Shown here piece after piece: positions 24,991-64,000 of a stretch of DNA of 64,000 nt. Numbering within the stretch: the first letter of the stretch is position 1; every line of letters begins with the position of its first letter. The notes under the pieces were generated by a model, which was not told the origin of the DNA, did no database searches, and worked only from the letters and a program-made list of their open reading frames with translations. This DNA comes from Diphasiastrum complanatum. Its lineage: Eukaryota; Streptophyta; Lycopodiopsida; Lycopodiales; Lycopodiaceae. The position numbers and the translations under genes are program-made. Where the stretch lies: positions 31,129,767-31,193,766 of the forward strand of contig CM055096.1 of assembly GCA_029204225.1 (NCBI GenBank), read 5' to 3'.

Positions 24991-26997
24991 ACCTTTCCAA
25001 GAATATTATAATAATTATTAAGATTTTAATCCATGTGGTGGCATCATAAAAGGTCAAAGGGGTAATGTAGTTATTTCTCATTTGCGTGATTCAATCGCTT
25101 TATATTTTGGAAAATACTACATGACCAATAAGAGACTACAAGATAAAAATAAAACTTTAGATACTTTGTATGTTGAATTTCTGCAATCTAGTAATTTTAG
25201 GAGGAGTTGGGCTTTAATGTCAATGTGTCTTTGGATTCAAAATAAAAGGCAATTGATGAGAAGAGCCATGAAGAATCCCAATGATCCCTCATGGCCTAGA
25301 TTGTGCTCCAAGTGAGATTAGAGGAAGGTGAAAGAGGAAATGTTGCAAAACAATCATGCTAAGTCACCAATGAAAAATTGCAAAACATGGACAAAGCCAT
25401 TTGTAATCAGGAGGAAGGGCAATCTAGAGGCCCAATTTGTAAGTGTATTAATCTTTACTATACTATTAATTTTGCATTGAAAGTGTTAATGCTTTCCATT
25501 TATCTATTTATTTATGTATTGCTAAATTATATTTTGTGTTTTATGTAGCTTAGAAATTATGGATGACACATGATCGTGGAAGAGTACAAACAAGGTTATT
25601 TCAACATTAAGGCTTTTATGGCATCACTTGGGGTGCATCCAATTGTAAACTCTTACTCTTTAATTTCATTCAAATTGCTTACTTTGTGATGTAAATTAGT
25701 CCAATCTAAATTTAAATCGAATCTATTTCTCTATTTTGTAGAGAGGCTCTACATCTTCAATCATACAAGATGTAGATGATGAAGATGTGAAAGAAAATGT
25801 GAATGAAGGCAAAGGAGACTTTGATGATGTGGACACCAATGTAAATCTACAAGGTGAAGGAAGCGACAAGGGGGCATATGATATTGATTAAAAATCTTCA
25901 ATCATATTTAAAGCAATGTTAATTTTTTTATATGAATTATATTAAAGTATTAATTGTATGGCCTTCAACAAGGCAATGAGTAAAGAGAGAATTTATTTCC
26001 TCCTTAGTTTTCTTGGAATTGTACCTTGTGACTATTCATGAATTGAATGTAAGCTATTATGAATCAAATGCAATGAATAAGCTATTATGAATTAAATGCT
26101 ATACATCTATTATGAATTGAATGCAATGTATCTTGATCTGGAAGCACATGATTTGCACGATTGAATGCAATGGAAAGCACGATAAGATGTATCAGTAGAT
26201 AATACACTAAATCATCAAGTGAATATAAAGGAATGTGTTTTGATTTACATCTAAAGTATTCTTTTGCAATTAATGGTGTATTTCTTCACAATGAATGCTC
26301 TTTCTTTAATCTTATATTCAAATATAAATGAAAAAGACAAAAGATTTTGGAATCTATACCAATAACATATGATCACAAAAGGAGATTAACATTGAACAAT
26401 AAAAATAGTACTACCATGTACCAAGCCACACTCAAATCTCACCCTCATCTCATCCTCACTCCCATCTTTCTCTCTTTTCTTAGTCTCAAACACACAATAA
26501 CAGAGCTTCCAAACTACAAACCCATCAACCATAGAGCCAAAATTGAGTTCGGAACCATTTTGGCCGGCACACCAAAATGCTTAAAAAATCAACAAATTTG
26601 TGTAGATTATCTACGCATGGATAACTATTCGTGCTCTATCCACAGACTCAACTCTCTAGATTTTACATGGTCTATCCACATGTGAATATATATATCGATG
26701 CAATATCCTTGCAAAAGTTGAGCCTTTTTAATTTGTTGTTTACTATGGCATGAAATATCCGTGCATAAATAATCCATACAAAAAGCTTGGCCACTTCAGT
26801 GGTGGGCACCAATGGCCGGATTTTGGAAGAATGAAAAATCCACGTGATTCAAAATTTTCAATTTGTGGTCTCACGGAGATTGTTGGTGCTGGTAAACACA
26901 TTTGCGTGAAACATCCACACGTATATTCTCTCCTATCAAGTATGGAGATGAGGGAAATCACATAGTGAAAGGGCACCAGAGCAACAAAAACCATTCA
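24991..26997. other. unassigned sequence with weak gene-like remnants
   Basis: A 77-codon frame (25082-25315) and a downstream acidic stretch (about 25740-25890, DVDDEDVKENVNEGKGD) look like a broken coding sequence, possibly a DNA-transposase tail, but no diagnostic motif is present. From 26,000 to 26,997 nothing is recognised. Confidence 0.3.
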
Positions 26998-27590
26998 TCA
27001 AATAGTCCCAAGCCTATATTTTAGAGCAAGAAATGCGACTTGGTCCATCAAGTGTATGAAGATACATGTTAATGTATCCCGTGAGAATCGCAGAGAGAGG
27101 ATTAGGAGGGATGATGGAGTTCCAGTGGTCGATGCAAGGGAGGGGAGAGTTTGGAGCATAGATGTTAATAATGTTGAAAGAGAAGCCACACTTAGAAATA
27201 GAGCAGACGTTGGCACGACCAGCCGACAATGAGTGATGGGAAGCTAGCTTCCATTCTCTGGAGACCAGTGTAACTAGACCTCCATGAGTACCATTTGTAG
27301 GAGTGTAGGAGTAATTAAAGTTGCAAGTGAACGTTTTAGTTCACATGTCTAGAAAGAAAGTCACTCAGTTTATTTTCTTGAAGGTAGACAACTAAATTGC
27401 GATGAGGAAGGGACATGAGGTATTGAAAGAGTAGAGAGTGATGCAAAGGAAAATTGAGCCCTCGAACATTCCAAGTGAACATATTCATAGGAAATGTAAA
27501 AATGAAGGAGAAGGGTGTAACATGTCTACAAAGAATGCAAAGCAAAAGATGAAAGAGCAGACCTTCAAGAAACTTCCCATTTTGGCTCAA
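26998..27590 (-). pseudogene. LINE (L1-type) endonuclease domain fragment
   Basis: On the minus strand the first piece starts MFTWNVRGLNFPLH and includes NLVVYLQENKL, the start of an L1 APE-type endonuclease (normally SWNVRGLN and LQETKL). The second piece (26998-27229) reads FNIINIYAPNSP and ILTGYINMY, matching the INIYAP and GDFN motifs, with the Asp of GD-N changed to Tyr. The order and spacing fit a single endonuclease domain. RT is absent, so this is a short dead fragment. Confidence 0.75.
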
Positions 27591-28690
27591 GGTAGAACAT
27601 CAGACAAGTCTTTAGCTTTTGCTCGAGCCATAGCCTTGATAGAGGTACGGGTCACCACTTTTTTTTTTGGTTTGTGATTGTCCCATTTCCAGTGGAGGAC
27701 TCCAAAGTTTCGCTAAAGGTGCCGGTTGAGCCATCAATCAATAAGCTCTCATGTGACAATTCGTCAAAAGGCTATGTAGTTTCATATATTCCACTCTTTC
27801 CTAGCACCATTACGGAGAGCTGTAAGTTCTCTAAACTCATGATCTATAGAAGTGTTGTCTGAAGGACTTGTAGATAGGGGATCTCTTTGAACGTCTTGCC
27901 TTTGGGACCAAAATGCTTTTTCGTAGAATCTTTCTAAAGGCTGTTTGTCGTACGGTGAATATTTGGCACCGGGTCTAAGGAAGAGTTTGGTGTCAAATCA
28001 AGAGTCTTTGCTTGGGCAAAGTCTATTTCAACATGGTGCAAAATTGTTGGCTCATCAAGTTCAGTCCTCGTTAACTACATTATTAGCTTTGCCGTGATAA
28101 TAGTAAGCTATTGTGAGGATTTGTTAAATGCTAAGGGTGTCATTCTTGGGTGAGTCTAGGCATTATAATGAGTTTTGTTTTTTATGTTTTTATTCTCCTA
28201 GAATGCAATCTTTGTTTTTTGTTTTTGACTATTGAAATCCCTTGTGTAAGGCAAAGATTCTCATGATAATATTAGTCACGTTGTTTATCGTTGAATATGG
28301 ATGATTGGCAAGTATTATCTATTTGTGATACCCATCGATTAGTGTTGGTCATACTTTTGCTTTTGAATATTGATAGTTACAAGCATTGATAACATCAAAA
28401 TTACTATTGGCAGCTACAAGTATTACTCACATGCAAGTGCCAAATTCTAATTTTGCATTCAATTATTGTTTGAGTGAATATTGGTAGGGTTGTGGCAAAT
28501 TTTTCATACTAGCCATAATAATTTAGAACTCTTTTTAATAAGTGCATGTTTCGAGCATTAGCTTTCCATATGGAATTATTGGATGATATAAATCTTTCTC
28601 TAACAAAGAACCACTAATGGAAGCCATAGCAAGAAATCGACGTACTTGTCAGGCCCTCATTAAAATAGAGTTAGGCAAGAATTCTAACAC
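27591..28690. other. unassigned sequence
   Basis: Possibly more decayed LINE sequence next to 27,590. No motif is certain. Confidence 0.35.
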
Positions 28691-28884
28691 TCAGTTCAGA
28701 CAAGGCTACCTGCTAAGTTCAAGCATATCACTAAGACTAGGATTTTCCTAGTAACGGCGAGTGAACCGGAAAGTGCCCAACTTGAGAATCGCACGACCGT
28801 TGCCGTGCGAATTGTAGTATGAAGAAGTGTCCTCTGCAACAGACCGGGGGCCCAAGTTCCTTGGAATGGGATGTTGTAGAGGGT
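28691..28884 (+). rRNA. degenerate 5' fragment of nuclear 26S rRNA (pseudo-rRNA)
   Basis: The sequence follows the universally conserved start of plant 26S rRNA: GTTCAGACAAGGCTACCTGC, AAGTTCAAGCATATCACTAAG, then CTAGTAACGGCGAGTGAACC, CAACTTGAGAATCG, GAATTGTAGTATG, and GGCCCAAGTTCC. A stretch of about 15 bases normally between the CATATCA-TAAG and CTAGTAACGGCG blocks is missing. Most changes are C to T or G to A relative to the normal GC-rich gene. Homology fades past GTAGAGGGT. It is a dispersed, decayed rDNA piece, not a functional gene. Confidence 0.85.
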
Positions 28885-29409
28885 CTATCTACTTGCCTAA
28901 CGTTGTTTCAAGTATTAGAGTATTGATATCCAAGGACCTTCATTCTCTAAGAACCATCTTCTATTTATAATTGACATGTATGCATCTTGGTTTTCAAGGG
29001 AGGCTAGAGCCTCACCAAACAAACTTTGGATACCAAGCCAGCAAAGTGAGCAAAAATCCAATTGGATTTACATTTGAGAGGTATGAAAAAATTAGAGATA
29101 AAAGATTTGAGTGTGGATTCCAATAAAAGATATGAGTGTGGATTTATATTTGAGAGGCCTCAAAAAATTTGAGGTAAAAGATTTAGTCTCTAAAATAAGA
29201 CTGGACAATACTTGCTAATGCTCACCCCAAAATCAATATTTGGATGCATGCCAGAAGCCTCGCATTTGCATTTGTTCTTTGCAGCTTGGTTTCGTGTCGG
29301 GGGTAAATCTGGGACAGGGAAACTCTTTTGATGCCATGCTAACCTCATCGGATATGGCATTTGTTGTTATGAGTAACAAGGTTGCTCTTTTTTGCGAGCT
29401 CAGATCAGC
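28885..29409. other. region upstream of the host gene
   Basis: Expected to hold the promoter and 5' UTR of the methyltransferase gene. No convincing TATA box or transcription start is seen. An in-frame TAA at 29374 shows that the reading frame begins downstream of it. Confidence 0.4.
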
Positions 29410-58287
<28,878 letters not shown>

Positions 58288-58414
58288 GTGTGACTCTACA
58301 CAATATCATCAGTCTCATGTGCGTTTGCTATAAATGAATTGCTACCTTACAGTTGGATTGAATCTATAGCTTCCTGAAGAATATCGCAATTTCTTTTTTT
58401 TCACATTTATATTA

Positions 58415-58898
58415 GTTATGATCAAAATCTCAGGTGTTGAATCAATGAAGCATAAAAGACCGCAATAGACTAAAGCCCTACAAGCAATAGACAAGACAAT
58501 AGGTTCTCCCACGAAGAGCCCAAGCAATACCAATCAATAATCTAAAAAATGAGTGTACAAATGCCCCTATAAATACCCTACCAATGAACCCTAAAATAGG
58601 AATTCAAAAGTAAAGGGAGGCAAAATGTGGAGGGAAAATAGTGCGCCCTCCTACGGGCCCCCACTCCACATATAACCATATAATAAGGGCCCAAGGCCAG
58701 TCAATGTCATAAAAAAGGACCCAGTGCGGGTCATAAGCATATAAAAAGGCTTTGGGGCATGTACATGACTAATATAAAATGCGTAACCAGAAATATACAT
58801 GACCAACAGTAAATTTAAAGAGGCCTGCGGAATATATGCAGAGTAGCCCAGTAGGCCTGTATCCTGTAGTTCGTAACTCTCCCTGGCTATAAAGAACA
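58415..58898 (-). repeat. G6 3' LTR (484 bp)
   Basis: On the minus strand it starts TGTTCTTTATAGCC and ends ATCATAAC. The first 330 bp on the + strand match 63,671-64,000 with only a couple of differences. Confidence 0.85.
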
Positions 58899-58910
58899 TT
58901 GCCCCCAATG
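58899..58910 (-). other. G6 polypurine tract
   Basis: CATTGGGGGCAA on the minus strand directly before the TGTTC start of the 3' LTR, the form typical of plant chromoviruses. Confidence 0.75.
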
Positions 58911-58954
58911 TAGACAAAATAAGATAAGAACCAGTGCCAGAGAAAAATACTGCA

Positions 58955-59707
58955 TCAAGATATCCCATCTGAGAAAGGAACATCAAGAGAAGCCGGAGCA
59001 TCTCGAGAAGCAATGGTAGCTGCAAGTGATCGAGCCTGATCAGCCAGGATAGGGGTATGATAAAAAACATCAATGGGCTCCCAAGTAGCCTCCTCAATAG
59101 GACGACCATTCCACTGAACCAAAAACTGAACCTGCCGATGGCGACGACTATGCAATAAGCGCACCTGTAAAATAGCAGCTGGCAGGAATGGAAAAAGCTC
59201 TGGATCTGTAGGAAATGAGGAATCTCGAGGAGCATCATCCTCAATAGGAGCACGTAATAAACTGACATGAAAGATATCACAAGCCCGAGTAGCAGCAGGT
59301 AGCTCAAGACGATATGTAACTGGACTGAGGCGCTCAAGAATCTGAAAAGGCCCATAATAGCGCGGCGCAAGCTTCTCAGTAGAAGCAAGACCTTGTACGA
59401 AACGATGGCGAGCAAAGCGTAACCTGAGAAAAACAGTATCTCCCTCTGCAAACTCAACATGGCGTCGATGATGATCAACAATGGTCATGTACCGCTGCTG
59501 AATATGCTGTAAATGAGTAGCAGCTCTAGTAATAATCTCCCGAGCACTCGAAAGATAAGATGAAATAGTAACAGGTGCATCATCTGGAGGAGCAGGTATA
59601 TCGGGTAGAACTGGTGAGTATCCATGAGCAAGCAGGAAAGGAGAAACACTTGTGCTGGAACTAACAGAACTGTTATAACTATACTCAGCCAAACATAAAT
59701 GCTGATT
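58955..59707 (-). pseudogene. G6 integrase C-terminus and chromodomain
   Basis: The frame holds AEYSYNSSVSSSTSVSPF, DTVFLRLRFARH, KLAPRYYGPFQILER and VTYRLELPA, the GPY/F end of integrase. A chromodomain follows (QVQFLVQWNGRPIEEATWEP). Chromodomains target chromoviruses to marked chromatin. A TGA at 59708-59710 separates it from the integrase core; the expected residue is Trp. Confidence 0.9.
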
Positions 59708-60325
59708 TCAATCACGACCAGAAGGAGAAACATAATGTCGTAAATAATCCTCCAATACCCGGTTAATAACCTCAGACTGACCATCCGCAGAAGAATGATA
59801 AGCAGTGCCCATAAGTATCCTAACATCCAAGATACGCATAAGCTCTGTCCAAAAACCTGATGTAAACTTGGTATCCCGATCAGTAAGTATAGATCGTGGG
59901 AGACTATGTAAGCGGAAAATCTCAGAAATAAATATACGATCACACTGCTCTGCTGTAATAGTACGTCTGACTGGTATGAAATGAGCTTGTTTAGAAAACC
60001 TATCAACTACCACCAAACAAGAGTCATGACCACGCTGAGTACGGGGAAGACCTAAAATGAAGTCCATAGATATATCAGTCCACTGGCGGGAAGGAATAGG
60101 CCAACTTTGAAGGAGACCGCCAGGTTTTTCACGGGAATACTTGTTACGAAGGCAAAAATCACAAGTATGAATAAGGTGGGAAAGCTCACGCTTCATGGAA
60201 GGTCAATAAAAATGTTCTTTCAAACGGAACAAGGACTTCTGAAAACCAAAATGGCCACCAACAGGAGAGGAATGGGCATCAAGAAGGAGCTGTGGCCGTA
60301 TGTCGAGAGTGCTGGGAATACATCA
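59708..60325 (-). pseudogene. G6 integrase core
   Basis: The HHCC finger region (VGGHFGFQKSLFRLKEHFY, then CDFCLRNK) is followed by the core: MDFILGLPRTQRGHDSCLVV, LTDRDTKFTSGFW and HSSADGQSEVINR, giving D, D and E. TGA codons interrupt at 60203-60205 (expected Trp in the YWP motif) and 60323-60325. All remain in the pol frame. Confidence 0.92.
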
Positions 60326-62017
60326 CGAACCATAGTGAAACAAACGATGATTAACAATGGAATAAACCTGGTGAGGATGAGAGGAAGGACGAGAGGCAGA
60401 CGACATAATATCATGAAAGTCTGGACATGTGGCATAAGCCTGAGGAAGATTATCATACCAAGAGTGGGGAGACGTAACAAGACTGTAAGTAAGAGCAGGT
60501 AAACGAGACAAAGCATCAGCAGCAACGTTACTTTTACCAGGCTTATAATGAATATCAAAATGAAAGGACTGTAAAAATTGAAGTCAACGGTACTGACGAT
60601 CACTAAGATCCTTTTGTGTATACAAATAACGAAGTGACTGGTGATCAGTAAAAACATCAAACGGAACACAATACAGATAATGACGCCACTTCTTTAAAGC
60701 AAAAATGATAGCAAACAACTCTTTTTCATGACTGGGATAGCGCTGCTCATACGAACGAAGACGACGGGATTCATATGCAATAACACACTGACGCTGACGT
60801 AACAAAGCACCTAATCCTGTGGAACTAGCATCAGTCTCAACAGCAAAACGCTGGGAAAAATTCGGAAGACATAAAACAGGGGCAGTGGTAAGCCTAACCT
60901 TCAAAGTATCAAAAGCTGACTGACATGCGGGAGTCCAAGCAAACGAAGTTTCCTTTTTCAACAGAGCATGCAAAGGAGATACAAGAGTGGCAAAATGAGC
61001 AACTGGTTTATGAAGATGGATAGCAAGACCAAGAAAGATACGAACATCATGAACATCAGCAGACACAGGCCATGAAAGAATAGAACGGACCTTACGAGGG
61101 TCGAGACGAACAGTACCATAAGTAACAAAGAAGCCCAAAAACTCGATTTGTACAACAACAAAAGAACATTTAGAACGTTTAGCATACAGATGATGAGTAA
61201 CTAACAAAACAAAAACAGAACGAACGTGCTGAACATGAAGAGAGAGAGTGGTGCTATAAATGAGGATATCGTCAAAATAAACAATGACACACTTTCCAAG
61301 CAGAGGACGAAAGATGTTATTCATGACATTCTGAAAAGTGGGCGGGCCATTGGTAACACCAAAAGGAAGGACACGAAACTCATGCAGACCAAAGTGGGTA
61401 CGGAAAGCTGTCTTGTGCTCATCAGGAGGATGCATACGAATCTGGTGATAACCGGAACGGAGGTCAAGTTTAGAAAAGATCTTGGCTTGGCCTAACTGGT
61501 CAAACAGGTCATCCATATGAGGGATAGGGTACTGATTACAGATAGTAAGTTTATTTAAAGCACGATAATCAATACATAGACGTTTAGTACCATCCTTCTT
61601 ATCAACAAGTAAAACAGGAGTACCAAAAGGACTGTGGCTAGGAACAATAAGGCCTTGACGTAATAAATCAGACACCTGACGCTGGACTTCCTCGCGCTCA
61701 ACAATAGACATACGAAAAGGAGGACGAGAAGGAGGTGATGCATAGGAAACAAGGTCTATATGGTGGTTGACATCTCGTAAAGGTGGTAACTGAGTCGGCT
61801 CTCTAAAAACATGCTCAAATTCACGCAACAGTTCAGAAAATACCTGTGGCAAAGGTGGTGCATCCGCAATAGGCTGAACTGGCTGAACAAAAAGAATAGC
61901 CGCACAGCGGGCCTTCGGGAGGCTCCGTATGAACTGCTTCTCGGAAATAAGCTGATAGTCCTGCCGAGAATCAATACCGGAAAATATATGCTGAGTACCA
62001 TCATGAGAGAATGTCAA
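60326..62017 (-). pseudogene. G6 reverse transcriptase and RNase H
   Basis: The open piece 60584-62017 holds DGTKRLCIDYRALNKLT, FSKLDLRSGYHQIRM, FRVLPFGVTNGPPTFQ and VIVYFDDILIYS with an intact YFDD-type palm. RNase H follows: AVETDASSTGLGALL, SHEKELFAIIFAL, FTDHQSLRYLY. A TGA at 60584-60586 stands where Trp is expected, and the same frame continues IHYKPGKSNVAADALSRLP. The N-terminal end enters from the last part of protease (LLGADWFASLGAV). Confidence 0.95.
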
Positions 62018-62034
62018 TGTCTGCTGCTGGAGGT

Positions 62035-62922
62035 CTACTGTAACCGCACCAAGGGATGCAAACCAATCAGCACCGAGGAGGATGGAGAGGAAAAAATAGG
62101 ACGTGTGAAAGGACGCGAAGGACGAGAAACAGAGGAAGAGATGGGAGAGTACTTGTGCTGCAGTGCGGTAGCAAGGGAGATGGCGTGAGAAAGAGTAAGT
62201 GGAAAAAAAGAAGAAACATCATACCTGAATGCGCCTCGTAGACCAGCAACGTAGCGAGAGATGAGCTCCAGTGTAGAAATATTTGGGAATAGATAGGAAA
62301 GCTCTGTAAACCGTGTCGTATAAGCAGCCAAGTCACCAGTGTGAGATAAACTGCGAAAGATGTCGCGCTGTCGAATAAGCCACTGAGGATCAATCATCGC
62401 TAGGCGGAGTGCTGTCATAAACTCTGTCCAACTAGCAAGGCCAGGGTGTGAAGCCGTCTGGCGAAACATGCGCCACCAAGTAGCAACACGACTCTCCAAA
62501 TGTAAAGCAGCCAAATGTATCCGCTGAATGTCAGTCTTAGGAAACATAAGGAAGTAGGTCTCAAGGTTAGAATACCAATTCTCGAGTTCATTCCCATCGG
62601 ATGACCCAGAATACACAGTAAGCTGAACCTTATCCCTAAAGTCTCGTGGCAAAGGACCAGAAGATGAAGGAGTCTCGGGTGGTGGAAATGTACGCTGTGG
62701 GGGAACAGGTGAAGATAGTGGAGAAACACTGGACTGTAATGATAGTGTAGCAATCTGGGCAGAAAGAGCAATGAACGTCTCTCGTAACTCCTGGCGTAAA
62801 TCAGTGCGTACATCACTCATGGCTTCCCTAAGATGATCTCGGAATTCATGCCGTACTTCGTCAAGGTAAGTGGAAGACGGTATGCGAGGCTCAGAAGATG
62901 TAGGGGAAGTATCCATGGTCAA
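62035..62922 (-). pseudogene. G6 gag, C-terminally truncated and out of frame with pol
   Basis: Starts MDTSPTSSEPRIPSSTYLDE at 62922. A coiled-coil stretch (RHEFRDHLREAMSDVRTDLR) precedes the capsid motifs ENWYSNLETYF, WWRMFRQTA, IDPQWLIRQRDIFRSL and FTELSYLFP, as in chromovirus gag. It ends in a Ser/Pro/Arg tail that runs directly into the final segment of protease in another frame near 62,080. So the CCHC knuckle and the protease DSGA motif are deleted. Confidence 0.9.
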
Positions 62923-63657
62923 GGAATGCCAGAAGTGAAGAGAGTGTAAGAAAAGCTTAATATCGGAGGGAGCGGACTTTTGTCGTCACCCCAAATACGC
63001 TTTAGGTACACAAACGACACTAAGAGCAAGAAAGGAAATGACAAATGTCAAGAAAAGGTGTGGAAAGCAAGGAAAAACCAGCAAAGATACCTCTCGATAG
63101 AGCTCCAAGCGTGTGCGAAGAGTTGGCTGGAAAATGTGACCACAAGGAGAATGAAAGTGGGCACTGGACAGCCTCCAATCAATGCTGAAAATATGGCTGA
63201 AAATCTGTGGAAAACGTGATGAAATAGGGCGATGGACAGCCTCCAATCAAAACTGAAATATGGCTGAAACTCTGCTGGAACAATGGCTGAAAAATGTGAT
63301 GAAGTAGGGCGCTGGACAGCGTCCAATCAATGCTGAAAAGATGGCTGGGAATCCTCTCCCTGAATCAAATGGGGGATTCAAAAAAAAGAGAGAAAAGGAT
63401 TTGGAACTTGGGCGCCGGAAATAATCTGCCCAAATTTTTTCTTTTCCGGCCGCCAAATCTAGCGGAAGTACTTCCGCTAACTATCTGCTAAAGCTCTGCC
63501 AAGGAAAATGCTCTGATGGGAGTTGGTCCTCCTCCAAACTGTGCTGAATGTTGCTGAAGCAAAGAGACGAAAGCCCTCAGCAAAGAGAGAAGAAATCAGC
63601 AAGGAAAATGGGCACCCAATCAGAAAATCAGATTTGAAATTCAGCAATCAGGAAAGT
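62923..63657 (-). other. G6 leader (5' untranslated region)
   Basis: Non-coding stretch between PBS and gag. It contains three tandem copies of GGGC-(A/C)TGGACAGC-TCCAATCAA...GCTGAAA at about 63159, 63227 and 63307 (units of 68 and 80 bp). Confidence 0.7.
63159..63352. repeat. tandem repeats in the G6 leader
   Basis: Three copies of a 68-80 bp unit with GGACAGC(C/G)TCCAATCAA and ATGGCTGAAA words, in the presumed packaging/leader region. Confidence 0.85.
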
Positions 63658-63669
63658 GCTCTGATACCA
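63658..63669 (-). other. G6 primer binding site (initiator tRNA-Met)
   Basis: Minus strand TGGTATCAGAGC, complementary to the 3' end of initiator tRNA-Met, one base from the LTR end. Confidence 0.92.
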
Positions 63670-63670
63670 A

Positions 63671-64000
63671 GTTATGATCAAAATCTCAGGTGTTGAATCA
63701 ATGAAGCATAAAAGACAGCAATAGACTAAAGCCCTACAAGCAATAGACAAGACAATAGGTTCTCCCACGAAGAGCCCAAGCAATACCAATCAATAATCTA
63801 AAAAATGAGTGTACAAATGCCCCTATAAATACCCTACCAATGAACCCTAAAATAGGAATCCAAAAGTAAAGGGAGGCAAAATGTGGAGGGAAAATAGTGC
63901 GCCCTCCTACGGGCCCCCACTCCACATATAACCATATAATAAGGGCCCAAGGCCAGTCACTGTCATAAAAAAGGACCCAGTGCGGGTCATAAGCATATAA
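63671..64000 (-). repeat. G6 5' LTR, cut by the window edge
   Basis: GTTATGATCAAAATCTCAGG... matches 58,415-58,744 almost perfectly. By the size of the 3' LTR about 150 bp should lie beyond the window. Confidence 0.93.

Larger units (their letters stand above)
58288..64000 (+). other. host gene intron 9, left part (beyond window)
   Basis: Begins GTGTGA and is occupied from 58,415 by the antisense chromodomain gypsy element G6. The next exon must lie past 64,000. Confidence 0.75.
58415..64000 (-). mobile_element. Ty3/gypsy chromodomain retrotransposon G6 (chromovirus), antisense in intron 9
   Basis: On the minus strand the order is 5' LTR (right, cut by the window), PBS, leader, gag, pol with RT, RNase H, integrase and chromodomain, PPT and 3' LTR (left). 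The two LTR pieces are nearly identical over the ~330 bp that can be compared, which suggests a fairly recent insertion. Nevertheless the coding region is dead: it has lost the zinc knuckle and protease active site and has four in-frame TGA codons. Confidence 0.93.

Noticed and set aside
28691-28884. A functional rRNA gene.
   Set aside because: Only ~190 bases with a gap and many substitutions; no ITS, 5.8S or rest of 26S.
59708-60586. Programmed TGA readthrough or recoding in G6 pol.
   Set aside because: Three of four stops replace conserved Trp and gag/protease is also deleted; simple decay explains all of it.
60107-62241. Several + strand frames within the G6 pol region.
   Set aside because: They lie opposite clear RT, RNase H and integrase motifs on the minus strand and encode no recognisable protein.

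Overview
The window is nuclear DNA of a land plant. It has intron-rich coding exons with GT-AG splice sites, many plant-type Ty1/copia and Ty3/gypsy retrotransposons, a LINE fragment, hAT DNA transposons, long (CT)n/(GA)n tracts and a decayed nuclear 26S rRNA piece. No bacterial or organellar operon is present. Introns of 18 kb and 4.4 kb packed with transposons suggest a large-genome lineage such as a fern, lycophyte or gymnosperm. The species cannot be fixed from this sequence, and that placement is inference.

Positions 1 to about 29,300 are intergenic transposon graveyard. In order they hold: a copia fragment (C1, 1-2042, +); a minus-strand Tat/Athila-like gypsy element with a tandemly duplicated gag (G1, about 2600-7350, -); a copia element with both LTRs and a CTAAG target duplication, in which a ~355 bp block of one LTR is inverted relative to the other (C2, 8779-11275, +); small gypsy remnants (12.06-12.33 kb +; 16.87-17.76 kb -); a broken copia (C3, about 18.7-24.9 kb, +) interrupted by an unassigned acidic reading frame; a LINE endonuclease remnant (26,998-27,590, -); and a 26S rRNA pseudo-fragment (28,691-28,884).

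From 29,410 to the right edge lies the 5' part of one real host gene on the + strand. Nine exons (29,410-58,287) join in frame into 346 codons. They encode a probable organelle presequence, a NusB-like domain and the start of a NOL1/NOP2/Sun RNA (cytosine-C5) methyltransferase of the RsmB type. The catalytic half lies beyond the window. Intron 3 (18 kb) contains a short hAT element H1, a Tat/Athila-like gypsy element G5 with an unusual coiled-coil 3' ORF, and an older terminal-repeat element that hosts a 5.1 kb hAT element H2. H2 itself carries a hAT MITE (M1). Intron 9 is invaded, antisense, by a chromodomain gypsy element (G6, 58,415 to beyond the edge).

The points most worth a second look are: (i) H1 and H2 share a terminal motif and a subterminal block but carry different arrays of short palindromes; (ii) H2 appears to encode only the BED zinc finger and the dimerisation domain of a transposase, without the catalytic core; (iii) the inverted block in the C2 LTR, which could give a long hairpin transcript; (iv) the unrecognised coiled-coil ORF of G5; and (v) repeated loss of key retroelement residues through changes consistent with cytosine deamination.
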